From Proteiniphilum sp. UBA5267 (GTDB taxonomy: Bacteria > Bacteroidota > Bacteroidia > Bacteroidales > Dysgonomonadaceae), in contig DHTF01000051.1 of NCBI GenBank assembly GCA_002411515.1, positions 55,159 through 68,738 of the forward strand: a DNA stretch of 13,580 nt, given 5' to 3'. Below are positions 5,636 to 12,870 of this stretch, one piece after another. Within the stretch, counting starts at the first letter, position 1; every line of letters starts with the position of its first letter. Under the pieces are notes generated by a model. It was not told the DNA's origin. It saw only the letters and a list, made by a program, of their open reading frames with translations, and searched no databases. The translations under genes and the position numbers were made by a program.

Positions 5636-7210
5636 ATGGTACGGGAACAATATATCGATCGATTAAAAGAAGTCAAGGATGGCTCTGGGTGGGATTTTAT
5701 TGTAATAGGAGGAGGTGCTACCGGTTTAGGTATCGCTGTGGATGCAGCAAGTAGGGGATATAAAACCGTGTTGCTGGAACAATCTGATTTTGCAAAAGCA
5801 ACGTCGAGCCGCAGCACCAAACTGGTCCATGGCGGTGTGCGTTATCTGCAAAAAGGAGATGTGGCTTTGGTCAGAGAAGCATTGCACGAAAGAGGCTATT
5901 TGAGCAGAAATGCACCCCATCTGGTGAAAAACCAGCGCTTCATCATTGGTAATTATCAATGGTGGGAGAAACCTTTTTACACGCTGGGACTTACTTTTTA
6001 TGATATCCTGGCCGGGAATATGAGCCTGGGTCGTTCTCTGCCCATGAGCAAGAAAGAGGTGATCCGGCACATTCCACAGATTGAACAAAACCAGCTCAAA
6101 GGAGGCGTTTTGTATCACGACGGGCAGTTTGATGATTCGCGACTTGCCATCAATCTGATGCAAACGGCTGTTGAAAATGGTGCTGTAGTCGTTAATTATG
6201 TCAGGGTGAGCAGCTTGATAAAAGACCAGCAGCAAACCATCGTGGGTGTTGTGGCAGAAGATACCATCGGGGGAAGCACCTTCGAGTTAAAAGGCAAATG
6301 CATTATCAATGCTACCGGTATTTTTGTGGACGAGATCATCAAAATGGATAAACCGGATGAGAAGCCGTTGGTACGCCCCAGTCAGGGTGTACATGTTGTG
6401 GTAGACCGGTCATTTTTGGATAGCGATGATGCCATCATGGTACCAAAAACCAGTGATGGAAGGGTGATGTTTGGAGTGCCCTGGCACAATCGGGTAATAT
6501 TGGGTACAACCGACACACCCGTCAAGGAGTTTGTCCTGGAGCCAAGAGCACTGGAAGAGGAGGTGGACTTCATCCTGGAAACTGCCGGAAGGTATCTTAC
6601 GAAGAAACCAAAACGCGAAGATGTTCGTTGTGTATTTGCCGGGCTCAGGCCGTTGGCAGCACCCAAAAAACATGCCGAGGAAGCAAAGACAAAAGAGATC
6701 TCCCGCAGTCACAAGCTGCTGGCCTCCGACTCAGGACTGATTACCATCACAGGTGGAAAATGGACAACCTACCGCTCAATGGCCGAACAGACCGTGGATC
6801 TGGCAATCAAAACAAAAGGTCTGGATTTTAAGCCCTGCAAAACCAGGCATCTGAAGATACATGGTTACAAGAAGAATCCCGACCGAAACGACCACCTATA
6901 TATATATGGTAGCGATCAGGAGCAAATTCTGCAATTGCAGAAGAACAATCCGGCCTATGCCCAGAAGTTGCATCAGGAGTTGGATTTTACGGTAGCCGAA
7001 GTGGTGTGGGCCGTGAAAAAAGAGATGGCATGCACGGTCGACGATGTATTGGCACGCAGGGTGAGGGCACTCTACATTGATGCCAAGATCTCTGTTGAAA
7101 TTGCTCCTGCCGTAGCGTCCATCATGGCAAAAGAACTTCAGAAAGATACAAAATGGGAGGAAGAGCAGGTGCGAGACTATGTTTCGCTTGCAGCCAATTA
7201 TATATTTTAA
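5636..7210 (+). CDS. glpD: FAD-dependent glycerol-3-phosphate dehydrogenase (GlpD)
   Basis: A 524-residue flavoenzyme that oxidises sn-glycerol 3-phosphate to dihydroxyacetone phosphate and passes electrons to the membrane quinone pool, feeding glycolysis. Visible landmarks are the N-terminal FAD-binding Rossmann motif IGGGATGLG (24-32), with the ribose-binding glutamate at 48, and the family signature SRSTKLVHGGVRYLQ (58-72). Further on are CIINATG (222-228), the substrate-side segments FAGLRPL (334-340) and ITGGKWTTYR (371-380), and the GlpD C-terminal domain (about 400-515) with DFTVAEVVWAVKKEMACTVDDVL. Length is normal for the family. No transmembrane helix is evident; the protein is expected to attach peripherally to the inner membrane. 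The start at 5636 fits the promoter position and gives the usual short lead before the Rossmann fold. No glpK or glpF is in the window, so the visible supply of G3P is GlpT downstream. Confidence 0.95.
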   Translation: MVREQYIDRLKEVKDGSGWDFIVIGGGATGLGIAVDAASRGYKTVLLEQSDFAKATSSRSTKLVHGGVRYLQKGDVALVREALHERGYLSRNAPHLVKNQRFIIGNYQWWEKPFYTLGLTFYDILAGNMSLGRSLPMSKKEVIRHIPQIEQNQLKGGVLYHDGQFDDSRLAINLMQTAVENGAVVVNYVRVSSLIKDQQQTIVGVVAEDTIGGSTFELKGKCIINATGIFVDEIIKMDKPDEKPLVRPSQGVHVVVDRSFLDSDDAIMVPKTSDGRVMFGVPWHNRVILGTTDTPVKEFVLEPRALEEEVDFILETAGRYLTKKPKREDVRCVFAGLRPLAAPKKHAEEAKTKEISRSHKLLASDSGLITITGGKWTTYRSMAEQTVDLAIKTKGLDFKPCKTRHLKIHGYKKNPDRNDHLYIYGSDQEQILQLQKNNPAYAQKLHQELDFTVAEVVWAVKKEMACTVDDVLARRVRALYIDAKISVEIAPAVASIMAKELQKDTKWEEEQVRDYVSLAANYIF

Positions 7211-7236
7211 TATGATGACACTGTAAACTATCTTTG
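7206..7236 (+). promoter_or_regulatory. Candidate promoter of glpT and downstream genes
   Basis: TTTA at 7206-7209 (one base off TTTG, overlapping the glpD stop), a 19-base spacer, then TATCTTTG at 7229-7236, an exact TAnnTTTG. The start would be near 7243, about 34 bases before the glpT ATG. The downstream block may therefore be expressed both from here and by read-through from glpD. Confidence 0.5.
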
Positions 7237-7276
7237 CATTTTTTTCAAGTATATTTATTGTGAAAAATTTAATAAA

Positions 7277-8617
7277 ATGATTGGCATTCTTAAACCACCT
7301 TCACACAAAGAGTTACTACCCCAAGAGAAAATCGAACCCACCTATAAGCGGTTGCGTTTTCAGATTTTCATGGGGATCTTTATTGGCTATGCAGGCTATT
7401 ACCTGGTAAGGAAAAACTTTTCACTGGTAATGCCTGACCTCATTGACATGGGTTATTCAAGGGGTTCGCTCGGCATCATCGCTGCGGCGGTCTCCATCTC
7501 TTATGGTCTCAGCAAGTTTCTGATGGCTGGTGTATCGGATAGAAGCAACGCACGTGTATTTTTGAGCTTGGGACTGTTGCTGTCGGGGCTCACCATATTA
7601 AGCCTTGGTACCATGCCACTGCTCACCTCGTCTGTCGCCATCATGTTTGCCGTGATGTTTGTGAACGGTTGGTTCCAGGGAATGGGTTGGCCACCTTCGG
7701 GACGGGTCATGGTGCACTGGTTCTCCACCAAGGAGAGAGGCACCAAGATGTCGATATGGAATGTGGCACACAATGTTGGCGGTGGCCTGATCGGTCCTCT
7801 TGCTATCCTGGGTGTAGCAATTTTTGGCGACTGGCATAGCAAGTTATATTTTCCGGCAATGATTGCCATCGTGGTTTCCTTTATTGCTTATCTGCTCATT
7901 CGTGATACGCCCCAGTCTTGCGGATTGCCCAATATCGAAAAGTTTAAGAACGATTATCCGAAAGATTACAACGAGAACTATGAAAAAGAATTTACAACCA
8001 AAGAGATTTTTTTCAAATACGTATTGAACAACAAGTTTCTCTGGTTGATCGCCATTGCCAATATCATGGTCTATCTGGTGAGATATGGTGTGCTCGACTG
8101 GGCTCCGACTTATCTGAAAGAAGCCAAGGACTTTTCGATTAGTGAATCGGGATGGGCTTACTTCGCCTATGAGTATGCTGGTATACCCGGCACACTGTTG
8201 TGCGGATGGATTTCAGACAAAGTATTCAAAGGAAGAAGAGCACCTGCCATAGTCATCTACATGTTGTTGGTGATGGTGGCGATCTATATCTACTGGCAAA
8301 ATCCGCAGGGACAGGTGTGGATCGACAATGTTGCCCTGATCGCGATCGGCTTCCTGATATATGGCCCGGTGATGTTGATTGGTGTGCAGGCACTTGACCT
8401 CGTACCCAAAAAAGCAGCAGGCACAGCGGCTGGATTGACCGGACTGTTTGGATATTTGGGCGGTGCTTTGGGAGCAAATATCGCCATTGGATTTATTGTG
8501 GATCACATGGGATGGGATGCGGCATTTATACTGATGCTTGCAGCCTGTGTATTGGCCATCGTGTTCACCATGTTCACCTGGAATGCAGAAAAAAAGAGAT
8601 TATTGGCTGATTCATAA
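7277..8617 (+). CDS. glpT: Glycerol-3-phosphate transporter, GlpT type (MFS/OPA family)
   Basis: A 446-residue, 12-helix major facilitator of the organophosphate:phosphate antiporter family, importing G3P across the inner membrane in exchange for inorganic phosphate. The residues that form the E. coli GlpT binding site fall at identical numbers here: Arg45 in GYYLVRKNF, His165 in WNVAHNVGGG and Arg269 in VYLVRYGVLDW. Other family marks are GWFQGMGWPPSGR (131-143), a long charged central loop (about 210-245) between the two six-helix halves, and PKKAAGTAAGLTGLFGYLGG in the second half. Gene order after glpD and exact conservation of the substrate residues favour G3P over hexose phosphates (UhpT) or the sensor UhpC. 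The next gene starts 18 bases downstream. Confidence 0.94.
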   Translation: MIGILKPPSHKELLPQEKIEPTYKRLRFQIFMGIFIGYAGYYLVRKNFSLVMPDLIDMGYSRGSLGIIAAAVSISYGLSKFLMAGVSDRSNARVFLSLGLLLSGLTILSLGTMPLLTSSVAIMFAVMFVNGWFQGMGWPPSGRVMVHWFSTKERGTKMSIWNVAHNVGGGLIGPLAILGVAIFGDWHSKLYFPAMIAIVVSFIAYLLIRDTPQSCGLPNIEKFKNDYPKDYNENYEKEFTTKEIFFKYVLNNKFLWLIAIANIMVYLVRYGVLDWAPTYLKEAKDFSISESGWAYFAYEYAGIPGTLLCGWISDKVFKGRRAPAIVIYMLLVMVAIYIYWQNPQGQVWIDNVALIAIGFLIYGPVMLIGVQALDLVPKKAAGTAAGLTGLFGYLGGALGANIAIGFIVDHMGWDAAFILMLAACVLAIVFTMFTWNAEKKRLLADS

Positions 8618-8635
8618 AATTTACCGAATAAAGAG

Positions 8636-9565
8636 ATGAAAAGATTGTTATTTACCCTTTCCCTGGTCATTACTTTTTTTGTACAGACTGTTGTAGCACA
8701 GACTTACAGGCCCATACACGGATGGTCGGAGGAGATCAACCAACGGCTGGAGAGTTTTCTCAATGCCACCCGCATCATGCAAGAAAGAAAGGTGGCAGTC
8801 TTTGATTGCGACGGCACCACTTTCGGACAGGTGCCACACTATCTGGCCGATGAGGCTTTGTACCAATATGCCGATGAGGTGCTGAAAAAGCGAAACGACC
8901 GGGAAGCAGCTGCTAAACTGGCTATACTCGATCGGATGGTCAAGGATGGAAATAATGTGGGCAAGCCTTATGTCGAAGACAGGGTTCACTTTTTGGCGGG
9001 ATTGTCGCAGCAGGAGATTGAGAATATTGGTTACGACTGCTATCGAAAATCATACAAAGGGAAGTTCTATCCCGAGATGAAAGAACTGATTGCCAACCTG
9101 AAGGATTACGGCTTCGAAGTATGGATACTGACTGCCTCGCCCGAGTTCCTTTACCAGAGATTTGTGGCCGAGGAACTGGGTATCTCCCCGTTGAACATCC
9201 TGGGTGCAAAGTGTGTGGTGAAAGAGGGGAAAACTACCGGAGAGATTATCCTGCCCATTCCTCAGGACGATGGGAAGGCCCACACGATCGAGACATTCAT
9301 CAAAACCAAACCACTTATTGTGGGTGGCAACAGCCGTGGCGATATGGACATGCTCAATGAGTCGTTTGGCCTGAAAATTGTGGTCAACCCCGATGATCAA
9401 ACCGTGCGCGGTCCCGAAGATGGGCCCATGAACGGACATACGGTAAAGTCTTACTGGGAAAAGGAGGGAGCGCTCATTGTCAAGTGCGACGATGTAACGG
9501 ATGAAAATGTACATTTTTATACGTCACGGTGGAAAATCAAGGAAAATCGGGCCAATCCGAAATAA
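8636..9565 (+). CDS. Exported HAD-superfamily phosphatase
   Basis: A 309-residue protein with a clear cleavable signal peptide (hydrophobic 4-20, cut likely at VVA/QT near residue 21), so it acts in the periplasm. The haloacid-dehalogenase catalytic set is complete: motif I DCDGTT with nucleophile Asp57 and acid Asp59; motif II TASPE (167-171); a lysine in DDGKAHTI (Lys214) suited to motif III; and motif IV GGNSRGDMDML (230-240). The motifs and the cap region between I and II resemble the phosphoserine-phosphatase-like branch, which includes exported phosphocholine and phosphoethanolamine phosphatases. The substrate cannot be named from sequence. Given the neighbours, candidates are phosphocholine, phosphoethanolamine, a phosphorylated headgroup, or G3P itself. 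Close spacing to glpT (18 bases) and to the GDPD gene (24 bases) indicates one operon. Confidence 0.87.
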   Translation: MKRLLFTLSLVITFFVQTVVAQTYRPIHGWSEEINQRLESFLNATRIMQERKVAVFDCDGTTFGQVPHYLADEALYQYADEVLKKRNDREAAAKLAILDRMVKDGNNVGKPYVEDRVHFLAGLSQQEIENIGYDCYRKSYKGKFYPEMKELIANLKDYGFEVWILTASPEFLYQRFVAEELGISPLNILGAKCVVKEGKTTGEIILPIPQDDGKAHTIETFIKTKPLIVGGNSRGDMDMLNESFGLKIVVNPDDQTVRGPEDGPMNGHTVKSYWEKEGALIVKCDDVTDENVHFYTSRWKIKENRANPK

Positions 9566-9589
9566 AGTGGATAGATAAACAGAAAAAAA

Positions 9590-10843
9590 ATGTTGACTGA
9601 TGTAATATATCGTGTAACCGGTTTCACTCACAAGCGGAAACCCAATCACAGTACCCGCCCCCAATTCAAAAAATGGGGTGTGGTGCTCTTTTTAGTATTC
9701 AGTACACTTTCTGCCCATGCACAAAGCATCACCCCCCAGGCGCTCAACGTCCAAAAAGAGATGCCCAAAAATCAGGTGATTGCACACCGGGGTACCATTT
9801 TTTGGGCCCCGGAGCTCACAGAGGCAGCCTTCCGGTGGGCACGCAACAGCGCTGCCGACTACCTCGAACTGGACGTACACCGCACGAAGGATGGTCAGCT
9901 AGTAGTGATGCACGACAAGACATTGAAGAGAACAACCAACGTAGCAACTGTCTTTCCCGGAAGAGAAAACGATCCGATTGGCACCTTTACGATGGCTGAA
10001 CTCCTACAGTTGGATGCGGGAATACTATTTAATGAAAAGAACCCGAACCAGGCACGATCCTCCTTTGTCGGTCAGGGTGTGCTCGCTTTTGAAGATGTTT
10101 TCAGAATTGCCGAGGGAAAGAGAATAAAAAGAAATCCTGATGGTAGCCGTGTTTATCATCGTACAGCCGATGGAGGTTATCAATTTGTTTACGAAGATGA
10201 TCCTGCAGATAATGGACACCGTCCCGGTGTAATCATTGAAACCAAGATCCCAGAAACCTATCTAGGCCTGGAAGAGCAGATGTATCAGGCGTTGAGCGAC
10301 TTTGGCTGGAACCCCCTGGAAAAGAACGGCCGCAAAATAAGCAAACACTTTTACAGAAAAGGAAAAGTAAACGTCGGAAATACCAAGGGTAAGATCTTGG
10401 TGCAGACCTTCTCCCGCGAAGGAATGTTGCGTTTTAAGGAAGTCTTCAAAGAAGAGATACCTGTCAGTTTCCTGATCAAAAGTCCCGATCCAACAAAGTC
10501 TGGAGCAGAAAAGAGTTTCGATGAAATTGTAGACTTTACCATCCAAAGTGGAGCTCAATTTATCGGGACCAATGTTTCGGTACAGGATGGAGAAGTGTCT
10601 AACAAACAGTTTCTGGAAAAGATTCGCGCCGCCGGATTAAAGATAAATATCTATTCGTTTAATAACGATGAAGAGATGGATTCCTATTTTGGAGATCAGA
10701 AGGATAGCAATGCCAAACCATTGCTGGACGGGATGATTACCAACAGGGCAGATCTCACCACTCACTTTTATAAAAGACACCACAGCCGATCCATAGCGCC
10801 ATCACAAGATCCAAAGATTATACTGGAAGAGTTAGGCTATTAA
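9590..10843 (+). CDS. Exported glycerophosphodiester phosphodiesterase (GDPD family)
   Basis: A 417-residue metal-dependent enzyme expected to hydrolyse glycerophosphodiesters to an alcohol plus G3P, the substrate of the two glp genes upstream. Family motifs are VIAHRG (63-68) with catalytic His66, the metal ligands Glu93 and Asp95 in ELDVH, VVMHD with the second catalytic His108, IETK (Glu217), QTFS (272-275) and the closing DGMITNRADL (380-389). A hydrophobic stretch at 30-43 ending AHAQ is a signal peptide preceded by an unusually long 28-residue start; no later in-frame ATG offers a shorter one. Compared with a minimal GDPD, about 30 extra residues (roughly 179-212, rich in charged and aromatic residues) sit between FEDVFRIAEGK and the IETK strand, where substrate selection could occur. 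Glycerophosphocholine, glycerophosphoethanolamine or polyglycerol-phosphate are possible substrates. The metallophosphoesterase gene starts 17 bases later. Confidence 0.93.
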   Translation: MLTDVIYRVTGFTHKRKPNHSTRPQFKKWGVVLFLVFSTLSAHAQSITPQALNVQKEMPKNQVIAHRGTIFWAPELTEAAFRWARNSAADYLELDVHRTKDGQLVVMHDKTLKRTTNVATVFPGRENDPIGTFTMAELLQLDAGILFNEKNPNQARSSFVGQGVLAFEDVFRIAEGKRIKRNPDGSRVYHRTADGGYQFVYEDDPADNGHRPGVIIETKIPETYLGLEEQMYQALSDFGWNPLEKNGRKISKHFYRKGKVNVGNTKGKILVQTFSREGMLRFKEVFKEEIPVSFLIKSPDPTKSGAEKSFDEIVDFTIQSGAQFIGTNVSVQDGEVSNKQFLEKIRAAGLKINIYSFNNDEEMDSYFGDQKDSNAKPLLDGMITNRADLTTHFYKRHHSRSIAPSQDPKIILEELGY

Positions 10844-10860
10844 ATATAGAGATTCTCGAG

Positions 10861-12822
10861 ATGAAAAAAATGATCAGATACCTGTTGCTGCTTGCAATCT
10901 TAATACAATACCCTGCCTGCGGTAGCAAGGAGGAATATAAAGTCGATGAGTTTGAAGTGGCCTTCGAGCTTCCTTCCCTGATTGATGTCACCCAGGGAGG
11001 GGAGTATACTTTCAATGTGAAAGACGGCAAATCGCCGACGACTACCGATTCTTTTATTTTTGAATCGGAAGAGGGGATTTCGTTCGTCTGTCCCATCGTT
11101 AGCTCTTCTTCCGGAAGCTTTACCATCCGATTGGCAAGCAATATCCAATCGGGTTACCACCAGGTTTACATCAAAAGAGATACCCGAAAAAAAACATTCG
11201 GGAAGACATACCTGAACATCGTCGAAGACATCGGCTTTACTCCCGATGAAGGGACAACCATTTACGGCATTGTTTCCTCCAGTGAGGGCGCAGTGGCGAA
11301 CGTGGTGGTATCTGACGGAGTGGAGGTGGCGGTCACAAATGAGCAGGGTATTTACCAATTGAAATCAGCCAAGACACAGGGCTCTGTATTTATCTCCATA
11401 CCCGGTGGATACGAAGTCTCTTCCAATGGCGTATTGCCCCAGTTCTTTGCGAAGCTGAAAGGTGCCCCCCAGGTGACCGAACGGGTCGATTTTACGCTAA
11501 AGAAAGTCCAGAATCAAGACGATTACAAGGTTTTTATGCTCGGTGACATGCACCTTGCGAATCGCACAAATGATGCCAGTCAATTCTCTGAATTCACTGC
11601 CGACCTGTCCAAAACCATGGAGCAGAATAAAGGGCAGAAGATGTACGCCATTGCGCTGGGGGATATGACATGGGAGTTATACTGGTACTCAAACAATTAT
11701 TATTTCCCTCAATATCTGAATGCTGTCAACACCCAACTGAAGAATCTGCAAATATTTCACGTTATGGGCAACCACGACAACGATTATAAGGCTACATCCG
11801 ATTTTGCGGCAGAAACACAATACAGGAACCTCATTGCTCCCACTTATTATTCTTTCAATATTGGCAAGGTACATTACGTGGTCATTGACAACATCGATTG
11901 CAGCGATTACGATGGAACCGAATCCCGAAATTATGAAAAGCGTGTCACCAACGAACAATTGAACTGGCTTGCAAAGGACCTGTCACACGTGAGTAAGTCT
12001 ACACCCGTTGTCGTGGCGACGCATGCACAAATATTCTATCCAACCACCAGCGGATTTAAGTATGACCACGATGTCACCAATACCACCCGGCTTTTTGATA
12101 TACTGGCAGGGTATGAAGTACATTTTGTAACCGGTCATACCCATTCGATATTCAATGTCACGCCAGAAGCGGCTATCGTGGGCAATCACAACTTTTATGA
12201 GCACAACTCAGGTTCCATCTGTGCTTCCTGGTGGTGGTCAGGATATCTGACCCCCGGAGTACATATCAGCCCCGATGGTACCCCCGGTGGATACGCCATC
12301 TGGGATGTGACCGGAACCGATTTAAAATGGAAATACAAAGCGACAGGATGGCCGGAAGAGTATCAGTTCCGGAGCTACGACCTGAACAACGTACACTTCT
12401 CGATGGCCGACGTGCCGTTGATGCCCCCCAGCGTCCCCGATGCAACCAAAAAAGTGTATGAACAGTACGTGAATACCTATCCTGCCAACAACGACAACGA
12501 GGTGCTGATCAAGATCTGGAACTGGAATGCAAACTGGAGCCTGAGCGTCGTCGATGAAAACGACAACAAACTCACTCCCGAAGCGTTGTGGACGTATGAT
12601 CCGCTTCACATAGCTGCTCTTTCCGTGAAAAGATTCAACCAAAGTAATCTTTCGTCCACACCCTCCTTCGTGACGCAAAAATTCACCCATTTCTTCAAGG
12701 TAAAAGCCATGAATGCCGATGCCGATTTGGTCATTACCGTGAAAGATGAATTCGGGCACACGTGGACTGAGCATATGCAGCGTCCGAAACTGTTTTCTAC
12801 AGATGCGTACAAAAAAAAGTAG
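10861..12822 (+). CDS. Calcineurin-like metallophosphoesterase lipoprotein
   Basis: A 653-residue protein with a lipoprotein-type signal (hydrophobic 6-17, then YPAC with lipid-bearing Cys20). The sequence straight after it, GSKEEY, resembles the K-(D/E)2 type lipoprotein export signal described in Bacteroidota, so surface display is likely. Residues about 30-120 look like an Ig-like beta domain and 130-215 like the N-terminal domain found in this phosphoesterase class (GIVSSSEGAVANVVVSDG). The catalytic domain follows, with the full metal-binding set GDMH (228-231), GDM (267-269), GNHD (303-306), THA around His388 and GHTH (425-428). A C-terminal beta domain (about 490-645) completes the architecture. 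The two-metal active site hydrolyses phosphomono- or diesters; the actual substrate is unknown. It lies between the GDPD and SusC genes with gaps of 17 and 48 bases, which suggests it processes the same imported substrate at the cell surface. Confidence 0.9.
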   Translation: MKKMIRYLLLLAILIQYPACGSKEEYKVDEFEVAFELPSLIDVTQGGEYTFNVKDGKSPTTTDSFIFESEEGISFVCPIVSSSSGSFTIRLASNIQSGYHQVYIKRDTRKKTFGKTYLNIVEDIGFTPDEGTTIYGIVSSSEGAVANVVVSDGVEVAVTNEQGIYQLKSAKTQGSVFISIPGGYEVSSNGVLPQFFAKLKGAPQVTERVDFTLKKVQNQDDYKVFMLGDMHLANRTNDASQFSEFTADLSKTMEQNKGQKMYAIALGDMTWELYWYSNNYYFPQYLNAVNTQLKNLQIFHVMGNHDNDYKATSDFAAETQYRNLIAPTYYSFNIGKVHYVVIDNIDCSDYDGTESRNYEKRVTNEQLNWLAKDLSHVSKSTPVVVATHAQIFYPTTSGFKYDHDVTNTTRLFDILAGYEVHFVTGHTHSIFNVTPEAAIVGNHNFYEHNSGSICASWWWSGYLTPGVHISPDGTPGGYAIWDVTGTDLKWKYKATGWPEEYQFRSYDLNNVHFSMADVPLMPPSVPDATKKVYEQYVNTYPANNDNEVLIKIWNWNANWSLSVVDENDNKLTPEALWTYDPLHIAALSVKRFNQSNLSSTPSFVTQKFTHFFKVKAMNADADLVITVKDEFGHTWTEHMQRPKLFSTDAYKKK

Positions 12823-12870
12823 ATTCTTATTAACCGAATTAAATATTGCTAATTTTTAAACACTGATTTT

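Noticed and set aside
7240..7276. A second copy of the glpD-side palindrome upstream of glpT
   Set aside because: Only a short AT-rich match (ATATTTAT) is shared and the arms are not complementary, so it is not distinguishable from background AT-richness.
9050..9514. 154-codon minus-strand frame inside the HAD phosphatase gene
   Set aside because: The sense strand carries complete HAD motifs; the antisense frame is a by-product of codon bias.
10900..11358. 152-codon minus-strand frame inside the metallophosphoesterase gene
   Set aside because: It lies entirely antisense to the lipoprotein's Ig-like and N-terminal domains and shows no signal or family pattern.
12823..12870. Separate promoter for the susC gene
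   Set aside because: TAATTTTT at about 12850 lacks the final G of TAnnTTTG and no suitable -33 element precedes it; read-through from upstream is simpler.
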